NCBI RefSeq assembly: GCF_000308415.1
Contig: NZ_BAFS01000070.1
Span: forward strand, 1-64,000
Reading direction: 5' to 3'
DNA length: 64,000 bases
Origin: Nocardia asiatica NBRC 100129
GTDB lineage: Bacteria; Actinomycetota; Actinomycetes; Mycobacteriales; Mycobacteriaceae
Shown here: positions 10,354 through 19,217 of the stretch, piece by piece
Numbering within the stretch: position 1 is the stretch's first letter
Layout: every line of letters starts with the position of its first letter
Made by a program: the position numbers and the translations under genes
Notes under the pieces: generated by a model
The model's input: only the letters and a program-made list of their open reading frames with translations
What the model was told of the DNA's origin: nothing
Databases searched by the model: none

Positions 10354-10406
10354 GGAAAAACGACGACACCCGGTAGGCGCTGCCTACCGGGTGTCGTCGT
10401 TTTTCC
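10354..10406. terminator. Bidirectional terminator with 25-bp perfect stem
   Basis: 10354-10378 pairs perfectly with 10382-10406 around a 3-nt loop. The A5 and T5 runs at the stem base give a U tract on either strand, so it serves both the DUF3618 gene and the convergent excalibur gene. Confidence 0.93.
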
Positions 10407-10415
10407 ACGTTCGGT

Positions 10416-10712
10416 TCAGACCGTCGGGCAGGCGAAGCCGTCACCGTCGGGATCCAGGTGCGGGCCGAAGCCCGGTTCCCCGCGGAACAGCGGCGCCCGT
10501 CCGGCGTTGCGCGCGTCGTCGCAGTTGGCGAAGGCGCCACCGGCCGAACCGGTCTGCGACAGACCGGCCGAGCCGGTCGCGGCGGAGCCGGTGTCGACGG
10601 CCGAGGAGCCGGTTCCGGCGGAACCGGACGGAGGGGCGGCTAGGGCGGCGGGAGCCGCGAGAAAGGTCAGTCCCGCGACGGCCGCGCTGACGGAGAGCCG
10701 GCGAACGTTCAT
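10416..10712 (-). CDS. Secreted excalibur calcium-binding domain protein
   Basis: 98 residues from the ATG at 10712, which follows GAGGAA. Residues 1-26 form a signal peptide (RRLSVSAAVAGLTFLAAPAALA, cleavage after ALA). A Gly/Ser/Thr-rich linker follows, then a C-terminal excalibur domain (NCDDARNAGRAP ... DPDGDGFACP) with two cysteines and the EF-hand-like DPDGDGFA calcium loop. The longer upstream frame is not needed. It is expected to be secreted or wall-associated; the partner is unknown. Confidence 0.87.
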   Translation of the reverse strand: MNVRRLSVSAAVAGLTFLAAPAALAAPPSGSAGTGSSAVDTGSAATGSAGLSQTGSAGGAFANCDDARNAGRAPLFRGEPGFGPHLDPDGDGFACPTV

Positions 10713-10846
10713 GTATTCCTCTATGTGGTTGCTGCGGTGGATGGGCGTCCGACCGGACGCCGCATCCACTGTTGTGACGGGCCGCTCTGTTGTCAACCTC
10801 GGGGGGACGGAACTAGGGCATTAGGGGATTGCGCCCGCTGAGCGGA

Positions 10847-11824
10847 TCACGCGGTCGCCCCGGCGCCGCCGATGTGCTGCGCCGGGATGTTTCCCATGCG
10901 TCCGGCCTGGTAGTCCGCCATCGCCTCGATGATCTCCGCGCGGGTGTTCATCACGAACGGCCCGTACTGCACCACGGGTTCCCGGATCGGTTGCCCGCCG
11001 AGCAGCAATATCTCGAGCGTTCCGGTCCGATTGTCCTGGCGCGCATCGGCTGTCACGGTGATCGCGTCTCCGCGGCCGAAGACCGCCAGCTGTCCTTCGC
11101 TCAGCGGCTTGCGCTCGGCACCGGCCGTGCCGCTGCCGGAAAGCACGTACGCCATCGCCGTAAAGTCCTGCGGCCAGGGGGTTTCGAGAATCCCGCCGGG
11201 AGTGATCGACGCGTGCGCGTAGGCGATGGGGGTGTAGGTGGAGCCGGGACCGGTGAATCCGCCTACCTCCCCGGCGATCAGCCGGACCAGCGCGCCGCCG
11301 TCGTGCGAGCTCACCAGGGTCAATTCGCGGGCGCGTAGATCCTGGTAGCGCGGCTTCGCGAACTTGAGTGCCCGCGGCAGGTTGACCCAGAGTTGAATGC
11401 CGTGGAACAGGCCGCCCGAGGCGACCATCTGCTCCGGCGGGACCTCGTCGTGCAGGATGCCGGAACCCGCGGTCATCCACTGGGTGTCGCCCTCGCCGAT
11501 GACGCCGCCGCCGCCCTGTGAGTCGTGGTGCACCATGGTGCCGTCGAGCATGTAGGTGACCGTCTCGAAGCCGCGGTGCGGATGCCAGGGCGCGCCCTTC
11601 GCCTCGTGTGGTTCGTAGGCGACCGGACCCATCTGGTCGAGCAGGATGAAGGGATCGGCCGTGCGCAGATCCATGCTCGGGAACGGCCTGCGCACCTCGA
11701 ATCCCGCGCCCTCGCGCTGTTTGTGGGCGGTGACCACGCTGCGGACCGGTCGCCGGCGCAGGGTGGCGTCGGGGCGGGGGAGGCGCGGCAGGACCATGAT
11801 GTCGGGAACGGTGACGGCGGGCAT
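10847..11824 (-). CDS. Pirin family protein
   Basis: 325 residues from the ATG at 11824, preceded by GAGGAGGT. The N-terminal cupin has the metal-binding histidines in WHPHRGFETV and HHDSQGG, and the second half has the usual pirin C-terminal cupin (YVLSGSGTAG). Family members act as quercetin dioxygenases or redox-sensitive regulators, but the substrate here is unknown. It is divergent from a MarR gene with 58 bp between the start codons, which strongly suggests that MarR controls it. Confidence 0.92.
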   Translation of the reverse strand: MPAVTVPDIMVLPRLPRPDATLRRRPVRSVVTAHKQREGAGFEVRRPFPSMDLRTADPFILLDQMGPVAYEPHEAKGAPWHPHRGFETVTYMLDGTMVHHDSQGGGGVIGEGDTQWMTAGSGILHDEVPPEQMVASGGLFHGIQLWVNLPRALKFAKPRYQDLRARELTLVSSHDGGALVRLIAGEVGGFTGPGSTYTPIAYAHASITPGGILETPWPQDFTAMAYVLSGSGTAGAERKPLSEGQLAVFGRGDAITVTADARQDNRTGTLEILLLGGQPIREPVVQYGPFVMNTRAEIIEAMADYQAGRMGNIPAQHIGGAGATA

Positions 11825-11840
11825 CGGGACCTCCTCGGGA

Positions 11841-11862
11841 GTTGGTGTCCATGTCAACCAAC
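11841..11862. promoter_or_regulatory. Putative MarR operator in the pirin/marR divergent region
   Basis: GTTGGT (11841-11846) and ACCAAC (11857-11862) form 6-bp inverted arms with 10 nt between and a partly symmetric centre. The size suits a MarR dimer and the site overlaps the pirin translation start region. Only symmetry and position support it. Confidence 0.4.
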
Positions 11863-11882
11863 CGTGACTACACTTCATTCCC

Positions 11883-12347
11883 ATGGTCCGGTGGTTGAGT
11901 GACGACGAGCAGGCGACCTGGCAGGCCTACGTGCGGCTGCGCCAGCGTTTGGATGGGGCGATTTCCGCCGGACTGGCCGAGGACGGTCTGTCGCTGGCGG
12001 ATTACGAGCTGATGGTGGCGTTGTCCGCGGCCCCGAACGGTTGTCTGCGCGCCAAGGAGCTGGCCGCCGAGGTGTGCTGGGAGAAGAGCAGGTTGTCCAA
12101 GCACTTGGCCAGGATGGACGCCCGCGGACTGGTCGAGCGCAGGCCGGCGGAGGAGGATGCCCGCGGCATCATCGTCCAGCTCACGCCGGAAGGGCGCGTG
12201 GCCCTGGAGCGGGCCGCGCCGAACCACGTCGATCTGGTCCGCCGCGTCTTCGTCGAACCGATGACCGCGCACGAGGCGCGGGTCCTGCGCGCGCTGGCGG
12301 ACAAGGTGGTCGCCGAGGTCGAGCAAGTGACCGAACTCGGCGCTTGA
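11883..12347 (+). CDS. MarR family transcriptional regulator
   Basis: 154 residues. Winged helix: LADYELMVALSAAPNGCLRAKELAAEVCWEKSRLSKHLARMDARGLVERRPAEEDARGIIVQLTPEGR (read in pieces) gives the recognition helix around residues 60-75 and the wing DARGIIVQLT around 93-102. One cysteine (in AEVCWEKS) lies at the start of the recognition helix and could be a redox sensor, but that is inference. It is divergent from pirin and convergent with DUF1992. Confidence 0.92.
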   Translation: MVRWLSDDEQATWQAYVRLRQRLDGAISAGLAEDGLSLADYELMVALSAAPNGCLRAKELAAEVCWEKSRLSKHLARMDARGLVERRPAEEDARGIIVQLTPEGRVALERAAPNHVDLVRRVFVEPMTAHEARVLRALADKVVAEVEQVTELGA

Positions 12348-12374
12348 CGGGGGCGCTCGTTCCGCGGACGGACG

Positions 12375-12902
12375 TCAACCCGTTCCGGATCTCCACCATC
12401 GGCGCCACCACCGGCGACGTGGGCGCGCTGTGACCTCGGCGGACGCCCGGGCAGTCGGTGTGCTCCGGCCGCCGAGAGGCGGGCGCGCCGGCTGCACCGT
12501 CTCCCGCGCGATTCGCCATTGCGCGACGATCTCGTCCGCGTTCACGGGGGCGATCGGCACGTACGGCCCTTCCGGCATCCGCAGCCACTCCACGATGCGT
12601 TTGTTGAGTTCGCTCACCGTCGCGCGCACTTCCCGTTCGGTCGTCGAGTCACGCACTGCCTCGGGAAGGTGTTCGATATCGCGCCGCAGGACGAGCGACG
12701 GCGGTAACAGGGCATCGCCGCTGACCCCCTCGCGTCGCAGATATCCGCGCAGCCACCAGTCCTCGTCGTAAGCCGTGCCTGCTCCGGGGATCGGCTTACC
12801 CGCGCCGGACAGATTGTCGAACTCGCCACGCTCGGCCGCCTCGCGGATCTGCTTGTCGATCCACGATTCGAAGGTCTCCTTCGGCGGCTTGCGCTCGGTC
12901 AT
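12375..12902 (-). CDS. DUF1992 (DnaJ-homologue subfamily C28-like) protein
   Basis: 175 residues. The conserved DUF1992 block occupies residues 10-70: ESWIDKQIREAAERGEFDNL followed by SGAGKPI. It continues through LPPSLVLRRDIEHLPE and the helical ELNKRIVEWLR. The last 35 residues are Arg/Trp-rich and probably disordered. No J domain or enzyme motif is present. The function is unknown; it is widespread in bacteria. It is convergent with marR, with 27 bp between the stops. Confidence 0.85.
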   Translation of the reverse strand: MTERKPPKETFESWIDKQIREAAERGEFDNLSGAGKPIPGAGTAYDEDWWLRGYLRREGVSGDALLPPSLVLRRDIEHLPEAVRDSTTEREVRATVSELNKRIVEWLRMPEGPYVPIAPVNADEIVAQWRIARETVQPARPPLGGRSTPTARASAEVTARPRRRWWRRWWRSGTG

Positions 12903-12995
12903 CGCGACGGCGGTGTCGGCGGGTGCATGACTCCAGTCTACGGAAGCCTGTAGTAGACATGGGAGACGTTGCGCCGCAGCTCATCCGCGAACAGC

Positions 12996-13310
12996 TCAGC
13001 TCCACGGCCGGATCGGCGGCTTGACCCACAGCAGCTTCTCGTCGGTGTGCGCGCGCCGTGCCGCGGGATGCTCCGGATGGCGCGCGGCCCAGCTGTCCTT
13101 CTCCGCCAGCAACCGCGCCACCGTCGTCCAAGTCTCCTCGGTACTCGGCGGATTCGCCCCGGCGGCTTTGGCCACTTTGCGCCGCACCGGCGCGGGCATC
13201 GCGTGCACCTCGGCTTCGGTGATGGCGCGCTGCCAGAGGTAGCTCGCCAGCCGCCGCGCTTTCTCGGCGCGGCTCTTGGCCGCCGTGTCGCTGTGTGCGT
13301 AGTCGGTCAT
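12996..13310 (-). CDS. Small conserved hypothetical (104 aa)
   Basis: Read from the ATG at 13310 preceded by GGACAGG. The protein is soluble and mostly helical (AEKARRLASYLWQRAITEAEVHAMPAPVRRKVAKAAG), rich in Arg and Ala, and ends KPPIRPWS. I do not recognise a family. It lies 93 bp upstream of the DUF1992 gene in the same direction, so they may be cotranscribed. Confidence 0.6.
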   Translation of the reverse strand: MTDYAHSDTAAKSRAEKARRLASYLWQRAITEAEVHAMPAPVRRKVAKAAGANPPSTEETWTTVARLLAEKDSWAARHPEHPAARRAHTDEKLLWVKPPIRPWS

Positions 13311-13413
13311 CGCCTGTCCACGGGGTCGCTGGTGCATCGACCCTAATGGACGCGGTCGTACGTCATCCGTCGATGCCCGCTGACGGCCAGGATGCGAGGC
13401 GTGGCGGGAAACG

Positions 13414-13449
13414 CCGCAGCCTCCCCATCCGTGGATGAGGAGGCTGCGG
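13414..13449 (-). terminator. Hairpin terminator of the transglycosylase gene
   Basis: An 11-bp outer stem (13414-13424 with 13439-13449) is stacked on a 5-bp inner stem (26-30 with 33-37 of the same hundred). On the minus strand it is followed by a short T run (CGTTTC). It lies 10 nt after the stop of the gene at 13460. Confidence 0.75.
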
Positions 13450-13459
13450 ACGCGTGGAC

Positions 13460-14080
13460 TCAGTACGCGCCGTTGACGTTGTCCATCGAGCCGTAGCGGT
13501 GCGCGGCGTAGTTGCACGCGGCGACGATATTGGCGACCGGATCCCAGACGTCGAAGGGCGTGCCAGGGACGTGGTAGGCGGCGAAGGTCGGGTCGATCAC
13601 CTGCAGCAGGCCCTTGGACGGGATGCCCATGGCGGCGTTGGAGTCCCACAGGTTGATGGCCTGGGGGTTGCCGGTCGACTCACGCATGATGTTGCGGTGG
13701 ATGCCCTCGTAGGTGCCGGGGATGTTGTTGGCCCGCATGATGTCGAGGGCCTGACGGATCCAGCCGTCCAGGTTGTTCTCGTACACCGGGGCGGGCGGGG
13801 GCATCGGGGCCGGCGCGGGCTCGGGCGCGGGAGCGGGCGCCGGAGCGGGAGCGGGAGCGGGCAGCGGCGCGGGGATGGCTTCCGCGACCGGTGCGGCGAC
13901 CGGTGCGGGCGCGGCGGGCTGCTGCTCGGCCACCATGGCGATGCGAGACGGGACGCTGTCGTCGGCAACGGACGACGCGGAGCAGGCGGCCACGGCAACG
14001 ACACCCGCGGCCGCGGCGGCGACGGTGATGGTCTCGCGCAGCGAGGGGCGGCGAAGGGTGGAAAGGCGTCTGTCAGGCAT
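13460..14080 (-). CDS. Exported lytic transglycosylase (SLT domain)
   Basis: 206 residues from the ATG at 14080, with AAGGAA 10 nt before it. The N-terminus is a signal sequence with a possible lipobox (VVAVAACSAS). An Ala/Pro repeat linker covers residues 50-95 and probably spans the cell wall. The C-terminal SLT domain starts at NLDGWIRQALDIM; the catalytic Glu is expected in IMRESTGNPQAIN, with GLLQVIDPTFAAY and the closing NIVAACNYAAHRYG as in Rpf-like and SLT enzymes of Nocardia and mycobacteria. It should cleave peptidoglycan glycan strands. It has a long upstream region with several inverted repeats, so its expression may be tightly controlled. Confidence 0.88.
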   Translation of the reverse strand: MPDRRLSTLRRPSLRETITVAAAAAGVVAVAACSASSVADDSVPSRIAMVAEQQPAAPAPVAAPVAEAIPAPLPAPAPAPAPAPAPEPAPAPMPPPAPVYENNLDGWIRQALDIMRANNIPGTYEGIHRNIMRESTGNPQAINLWDSNAAMGIPSKGLLQVIDPTFAAYHVPGTPFDVWDPVANIVAACNYAAHRYGSMDNVNGAY

Positions 14081-14739
14081 TGCGAATCGGTTCCTTGTTC
14101 GGGGACTTACTCGATCCGGCCGCGGTCGGGCAGCACGGATCCTGCGGCGTACGCTGGGAGCGTTCGTCGAAAACGGCCATGTGCTGTTGTGTGGTTTTGT
14201 TGTGGGGGACGCTGGTGTCCCCGGAACGCGACATTCGTGCGTGCGGCGCCGGATCGCCCTCGGTGGGCTCGGCCGCGGTGTCGCGCGGGACTTCGCATCC
14301 TCGATGCGAAGAGACGGGCGGAAGTATGGGAGTGCGGGTCCGTTGCCGGATTCCGCTCCGCCGATCACGTGGCCGGCTTGCCTGCCGTGTGATCGTTACC
14401 GAATCGGTGTCTACAACTCCTCGGGCTGACCAAACTTCAGGTCGCTTTGTGACCTGATTGCAGAATGGTCACGCTTGGTTAACGGAGGGTGAACGGATTC
14501 TGAATGGCAGGTGCTGGCGATCTTGGAAAGCCCAGGACGAGGTTGCCGAATCGTTATCTAAGCTGGGAGTTTGCTGCTAAACCTCTTGTGCTGTACATCA
14601 CAGAAGTTTTCGGCTGCATTACTGGCATTCGGCGCCCAGGTGGGCGTATCGGTGTCCGAATTGAGACGTCTGGTGTCTCTGGGAAACGCCGCAGGTCACG
14701 GAGATATCACGGAAGCTGGAGCTGATTCGGAGACCAGAA
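14081..14739. other. Gene-free 650 bp upstream of the transglycosylase gene, with structured elements
   Basis: No convincing gene lies here; a 73-codon open frame at 14504-14725 has no Shine-Dalgarno or recognisable product. It contains an imperfect 14-bp hairpin (14363-14376 with 14381-14394, GATCAC arms), a perfect 7-bp inverted repeat TCAGGTC/GACCTGA with 7-nt spacer (14437-14457), and a CRP/GlxR-like site (14586-14601). The base composition falls in 14500-14740. This looks like promoter plus a long untranslated leader of the minus-strand transglycosylase gene. Confidence 0.5.
14586..14601. promoter_or_regulatory. CRP/GlxR-like binding site
   Basis: TGTGCTGTACATCACA matches the palindromic TGTGA-N6-TCACA consensus at 9 of 10 key positions. 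Mycobacterial rpfA is under CRP control, so a role in transcribing the wall hydrolase about 500 bp away is plausible but unproven. Confidence 0.45.
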
Positions 14740-14780
14740 AACCGTGCCCTTGCCAGCCGATGACTGGCAAGGGCACGGTT
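14740..14780 (-). terminator. Terminator after tRNA-Lys
   Basis: A perfect 17-bp stem (14740-14756 with 14764-14780), 7-nt loop and TTTT on the minus strand. It lies directly 3' of the tRNA-Lys gene. Confidence 0.9.
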
Positions 14781-14788
14781 GTCGATTG

Positions 14789-14861
<73 letters not shown>

Positions 14862-15167
14862 GCGCTCCGTGTTCCGGTGCGGGACAAACCTTAACAGGCC
14901 GGGGCCACAGAAGTGAAATCGCGTCCTGACCGGCGCTGATGTGATGTGCCCCCACGCCGGTAACACCGGGCCTCGCCGAGTTGATCTACAGGTGGTAACG
15001 CTGCAGTGACGGACGTGGTGTTCACATTGGCGCGGGCGTGATGCGCTGGCAGAATGTCCGATTGTGGTGTCGACCGCCCGCGTACACGGCGGGGTGAGCG
15101 GCGTGGCGGTCGGCCGGCGAAGCCATCGGTGTGTCCTGGAGCACCGAGACTGGAAACGGGGTTGAAC
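14862..15167. other. Intergenic region between divergent tRNA-Lys and ldtB
   Basis: 306 bp with no supported gene. It must hold the promoters of tRNA-Lys (leftward) and of the L,D-transpeptidase gene (rightward). I see no clear operator or repeat. Confidence 0.4.
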
Positions 15168-16400
15168 ATGAGTGGTGGTCAAGGTCGGCGCGAGTCGGCC
15201 GCACGGTGGTCGTTACGCGCTGTCGCGGGACCGGTAGCCGTCTTCGTCGTCGCCGCATTGGCGTTGACCGGGTGTTCGGCGTCCGACGCCACGGAGGCGG
15301 CGCAGGCGGCCATCGATCGCAACCCCATCACGGAACTGATCAAGCCCAAGCTGCTGTCACCGGTGAAGGACGGCGAGGTGGGCGTCTCGCCGGGCGTTCC
15401 CATGACGTTCAAGGTGGAGGACGGCAAGTTCACGAACGTGAGCTTGGTCAGTCCCCAGGGGAAGTCCGTGAACGGCAAGCTCGCCGCCGACGGAAGGTCG
15501 TGGGAGACCACCGAGGTGCTCGGTTACGGCAAGACCTACCGATTGAAGGCGGACGCGATCGGCCTCGGCGGCGCGAACTCCGCGACGCTCAGCTTCACCA
15601 CCAGCTCGCCCGGCAACCAGACCAAGCCCTACCTGAACCCGGGTGAAGGAGAGGTCGTGGGGATCGGCCAGCCTGTGGCCATCCAGTTCGACGAGAACAT
15701 CCCCGACCGCAAGGCCGCACAGGATGCGATAAAGATCACCACCGAACCCGCCGTCGAAGGCGCGTTCTACTGGGTGAACAACCGTGAGGTGCGCTGGCGG
15801 CCGGAACATTTCTGGGCGCCGGGGACGAAGGTCACGATCGACGTGAACGTCTATGGACGTGATCTCGGCAACGGTCTGTACGGCCAAGAGAACATCCACT
15901 CCTTCTTCACCATCGGCGACGCGGTGATCTTCACCGCCGACGACGACACCAAGCAGGTGACCGTCGAGCAGAACGGCCAGGTGATCCGCACCATGCCGAC
16001 CTCGATGGGCAAGGACAGCACACCCACCGACAACGGCATCTACATCGTCGCCGACCGGCACGAGAAGATCATCATGGATTCCTCCACCTATGGCGTGGCG
16101 GTCAACTCCCCGGACGGCTACAAGACGCCGGTGGACTTCGCGACGCGGCTGTCCTACAGCGGCATCTTCTTCCACTCGGCGCCGTGGTCGTTGGGCGCGC
16201 AGGGCTACAGCAACACCAGTCACGGCTGCCTGAACCTCAGCCCGGCGAACGCGCAGTGGGTCTACCAGAACGCCAAGCGCGGTGACATCACGATCGTGAA
16301 GAACACCGTGGGCGGCACCCTCTCCGGCGTGGACGGTCTGGGCGACTGGAACATCCCGTGGCCGGTCTGGAAAGCGGGCAACGCCGACGACAATCGCTGA
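15168..16400 (+). CDS. ldtB: L,D-transpeptidase (LdtMt2-like lipoprotein)
   Basis: 410 residues from the ATG at 15168; the open frame extends upstream without a better start. It forms 3-3 crosslinks between meso-diaminopimelates in peptidoglycan. Residues 1-35 are a signal peptide with lipobox LTGC (Cys36), so it should be anchored to the outer face of the membrane. Two Ig-like domains follow, about residues 55-250. The C-terminal YkuD domain has FFHSAPWS (His336) and SHGCLNLS (His352, Cys354). These numbers equal those I recall for M. tuberculosis LdtMt2 (Rv2518c, 408 aa). All catalytic residues are present. A hairpin follows the stop. Confidence 0.95.
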   Translation: MSGGQGRRESAARWSLRAVAGPVAVFVVAALALTGCSASDATEAAQAAIDRNPITELIKPKLLSPVKDGEVGVSPGVPMTFKVEDGKFTNVSLVSPQGKSVNGKLAADGRSWETTEVLGYGKTYRLKADAIGLGGANSATLSFTTSSPGNQTKPYLNPGEGEVVGIGQPVAIQFDENIPDRKAAQDAIKITTEPAVEGAFYWVNNREVRWRPEHFWAPGTKVTIDVNVYGRDLGNGLYGQENIHSFFTIGDAVIFTADDDTKQVTVEQNGQVIRTMPTSMGKDSTPTDNGIYIVADRHEKIIMDSSTYGVAVNSPDGYKTPVDFATRLSYSGIFFHSAPWSLGAQGYSNTSHGCLNLSPANAQWVYQNAKRGDITIVKNTVGGTLSGVDGLGDWNIPWPVWKAGNADDNR

Positions 16401-16408
16401 GCGAGATC

Positions 16409-16457
16409 GAACGCCGAACGGGCCATCGGAGCGAATCCGGTGGCCCGTTCGGCGTTC
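16409..16457 (+). terminator. Hairpin after ldtB
   Basis: A perfect 17-bp stem (16409-16425 with 16441-16457) and a 15-nt loop begin 8 nt after the stop. There is no T tract, so it may terminate weakly or protect the mRNA 3' end. Confidence 0.6.
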
Positions 16458-16494
16458 GGGCAGGATCCGCATCTCGTGCGGGGCGATGAAAAAA

Positions 16495-16528
16495 CCCGGG
16501 TGGCGCCGATTTCTCGGAGCCACCCGGG
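16495..16528 (-). terminator. Terminator after tRNA-His
   Basis: A 10-bp stem (16495-16504 with 16519-16528) is followed on the minus strand by TTTTTT. It lies 8 nt from the 3' end of tRNA-His. Confidence 0.9.
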
Positions 16529-16535
16529 CCTGTGG

Positions 16536-16609
16536 GGTGAGCGACGGGACTCGAACCCGCGACAGCCAGGATCACAACCTGGTGCTCTACCAACTGAACT
16601 ACGCTCACC
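16536..16609 (-). tRNA. tRNA-His (anticodon GUG)
   Basis: The acceptor GTGAGCG pairs with CGCTCAC, the extra G-1 at 16609 faces C73 at 16536 as required for histidyl-tRNA synthetase, and the anticodon loop carries GTG. It is transcribed leftward into a T6 terminator. Confidence 0.97.
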
Positions 16610-16662
16610 ATCGCCGGTAACAACCGGCGGGCTAGATATTAGCGTGTCAACCCGCCCACGCC

Positions 16663-17316
16663 CTAATCGGTTTCTGGCGAGCCGTTGACCTGGGCCGATT
16701 CGGTCCGCTCTTCCGCGATGTCGGAGACCTCGGCGGCGATGGCGGCGATCTCGGTGGTGGAGGGGCCGGGCGGGGCGACGAACGCGGTTCGCCGGTAGTA
16801 CTCCAATTCCCGGATCGACTCCTGGATGTCGGCCAGCGCGCGGTGGCTCAGCCCCTTTTCCGGCTGCCCGAAGTAGATGCGCGGGTACCAGCGCCTGCAC
16901 AGCTCCTTGATCGAACTCACGTCGACCATCCGATAGTGCAGGTGCGCGTCCAGCAGGGGCATGTCCCTGGCGATGAAACCGCGATCGGTCGCGATCGAGT
17001 TACCGGCCAGCGGCACGGTGCGCGGGGCGGGGATGTACTGGCGGATGTAGTCGAGTACGCGCTGCTCGGCCTCTTCGAGGGTGACGGTGGAGCGGCGGAC
17101 CTCGTCGGTCAGCCCGGAGCGCGCGTGCATCTCGGCGACCACCGCGGGCATCGCGGCGAGCGCGGCGTCGTCGGCGTGGATGACGATGTCCACGCCCTCG
17201 CCGAGGATGTTGAGATCACTGTCGGTGACCAGTGCGGCCACCTCGATCAGCTTGTCGCTGTCCAAGCGCAAGCCGGTCATCTCACAATCCATCCACACCA
17301 TGTATTTGTCGGACAC
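16663..17316 (-). CDS. orn: Oligoribonuclease
   Basis: 217 residues from a GTG at 17316 ([16 protein letters not shown]). It degrades 2-5 nt RNA and linear di-GMP products 3' to 5'. The DEDDh exonuclease residues are visible: MDCEMTG (Asp and Glu), [10 protein letters not shown] (Asp), and SHRALADI (His and Asp). The last 30 residues are an acidic, non-conserved tail. No Shine-Dalgarno is seen. The gene is followed on the same strand by tRNA-His, a neighbour arrangement also known near orn in mycobacteria. Confidence 0.96.
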   Translation of the reverse strand: MSDKYMVWMDCEMTGLRLDSDKLIEVAALVTDSDLNILGEGVDIVIHADDAALAAMPAVVAEMHARSGLTDEVRRSTVTLEEAEQRVLDYIRQYIPAPRTVPLAGNSIATDRGFIARDMPLLDAHLHYRMVDVSSIKELCRRWYPRIYFGQPEKGLSHRALADIQESIRELEYYRRTAFVAPPGPSTTEIAAIAAEVSDIAEERTESAQVNGSPETD

Positions 17317-17503
17317 TCGTGCAACATTAGCCGGGCCGAGGCCAGGTGCTCGCGGTACGGCACGGCAACCGCTCAGCCACTGATGCGGCCCCCAACCCCC
17401 AGCGGCGGCGATACAGTTCTCTCAGATCGGCACTCGGCGTTTTCGGTGCGACAGCAAATACTGCGTAACGCAGTTCGAGTCGAGCCAGGACGGAGGACGC
17501 GCG

Positions 17504-19186
17504 ATGACCACCCCGCAGGAGAAGGCGGACGCGGCGCGCAAGGCCGCCGACGAGGCGGCGCGGATCGCGGCGGAGGCGGCCGCGGCCGCGGAAGCCGCGG
17601 AACGCGAACTGGCCGAGCACACGACGACAGCGGCGCGAGCCGAGCCGGTCACCGAGGAGAAAGGCGTGCCCGCCGCACAGGAGATCGCCGCGGGCTACGC
17701 CTTCGTAGGCAGTGCGCTGGAGCTGGGCGCCGTCGTGATCGACGGCACAGTGGACCGCACGGCGCGCGTCCGTATCCCGATACGAATGATGAACCGGCAC
17801 GGTTTGGTCGCGGGGGCGACCGGTACGGGAAAGACCAAGACCTTGCAGGGCATCGCGGAGCAGTTGTCGAGCGCCGGGGTTCCGGTGGTGCTCGCCGACA
17901 TCAAAGGCGACCTGTCCGGATTGGCCGAGCCGGGGCAGCCGAGCGAGGAACTCGCCGCGCGCGCCGCGCAGACCGGCGCCGCGGACTGGGTGCCGACCGG
18001 CTTCCCCACCGAGTTCGTCGCGCTGGGCGCCACCGGGCCCGGACTGCCGATCCGCGCGACGATCAGCTCTTTCGGCCCGGTGCTGCTGAGCAAGGTGCTC
18101 GGGTTGAACGAGACGCAGGAATCCACCCTCGGCCTGATCTTCCACTGGGCCGACCGCAACGGTCTCGCGCTGCTGGACCTGAAGGATCTGCGGGCCGTGA
18201 TCACGCATCTCACCAGCCCCGAAGGCAAGCAGGACCTGAAGGGCATCGGCGGCGTCTCCGCGTCCACCGCGGGAGTGATCCTGCGCGCGCTGGTGAATCT
18301 GGAGGCCGACGGCGGCGACACGTTCTTCGGCGAGCCCGAACTCGACCCGGCCGACCTGGTGCGGATCGTGGACGGGAAAGGTGTGATCACGCTGTTCGAG
18401 CTGGGCGCCCAGGCGGCGCGGCCGGTGCTGTTCTCCACCTTCCTCATGTGGGTGCTCGCCGATCTGTTCCAGACGCTGCCCGAAGTCGGCGATGTGGACA
18501 GGCCCGAACTGGTCTTCCTCTTCGACGAGGCCCATCTTCTGTTCTCCGACGCCTCGAAGGCTTTCCTGGACCAGGTGGAGCAGACCGTCAAGCTGATCCG
18601 GTCCAAGGGCGTGGGTGTGTTCTTCTGCACACAGCTGCCCACCGATATTCCGAATCAGGTGCTCTCTCAGCTCGGCGCGCGGATCCAGCACGCGCTGCGC
18701 GCGTTCACCCCGGATGACCAGAAAGCGCTGTCGAAGACCGTCCGCACCTATCCCCGGACCGCCGTCTACGACCTGGAGCAGGCGCTGACCTCGCTCGGGA
18801 CCGGTGAGGCGATCGTGACGGTGCTCTCCGAGCGGGGTGCGCCGACACCGGTGGCCTGGACCAGAATGCGGCCGCCCCGATCGCTGATGGACACCATCGG
18901 CGCGGACGCGATCGGCTCTCGGGCACTGTCCAGTCCGCTGGCCTCGAAATACGGACGAGCCATCGACCGGGAGTCGGCCTACGAAATCCTCACCGCGAAA
19001 CTCGCCGCGGCGGCGCGGGAGCCGGAGTCCACGCCCGTTCCCGGCCGTCCCGCGACTCGCGCGCAAGAGGAATCCGCCGCCGAACGGATCATGAACAACC
19101 CCGCGGTGCGCGGCTTCCTGCGTTCGGCGGCCGCCGCGGCCGGCCGCCAGGTCACCCGCAGCTTGTTCGGGACCAGGCGTCGCTGA
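17504..19186 (+). CDS. HerA/DUF853-type ATPase
   Basis: 560 residues from an ATG preceded by GGAGG. A helical, Ala/Glu-rich N-terminus (residues 1-45) is probably a coiled coil. A P-loop ATPase follows: Walker A GATGTGKTKT near residue 108, the DIKGDLSG motif, and Walker B LVFLFDEAHLLF near 340. The C-terminal region (SAAERIMNNPAVRGFLRSAA) is the usual DUF853 end. It is homologous in type to Rv2510c and E. coli YjgR. The biochemical role is not established. It is a stand-alone core gene without a NurA or SIR2 partner, so there is no sign of a defence system. Confidence 0.9.
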   Translation: MTTPQEKADAARKAADEAARIAAEAAAAAEAAERELAEHTTTAARAEPVTEEKGVPAAQEIAAGYAFVGSALELGAVVIDGTVDRTARVRIPIRMMNRHGLVAGATGTGKTKTLQGIAEQLSSAGVPVVLADIKGDLSGLAEPGQPSEELAARAAQTGAADWVPTGFPTEFVALGATGPGLPIRATISSFGPVLLSKVLGLNETQESTLGLIFHWADRNGLALLDLKDLRAVITHLTSPEGKQDLKGIGGVSASTAGVILRALVNLEADGGDTFFGEPELDPADLVRIVDGKGVITLFELGAQAARPVLFSTFLMWVLADLFQTLPEVGDVDRPELVFLFDEAHLLFSDASKAFLDQVEQTVKLIRSKGVGVFFCTQLPTDIPNQVLSQLGARIQHALRAFTPDDQKALSKTVRTYPRTAVYDLEQALTSLGTGEAIVTVLSERGAPTPVAWTRMRPPRSLMDTIGADAIGSRALSSPLASKYGRAIDRESAYEILTAKLAAAAREPESTPVPGRPATRAQEESAAERIMNNPAVRGFLRSAAAAAGRQVTRSLFGTRRR

Positions 19187-19217
19187 GCGCCGCGAGTCCG
19201 CTACGTCTACCGGCCGC

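Noticed and set aside
14081..14600. ydaO-type (c-di-AMP) riboswitch before the transglycosylase gene
   Set aside because: I could not match the conserved core of the riboswitch in the minus strand; kept only as an unassigned structured leader.
17504..19186. HerA-like ATPase as part of an antiphage system
   Set aside because: No nuclease, SIR2 or DUF4297 partner is adjacent, and the gene sits in core synteny next to orn.
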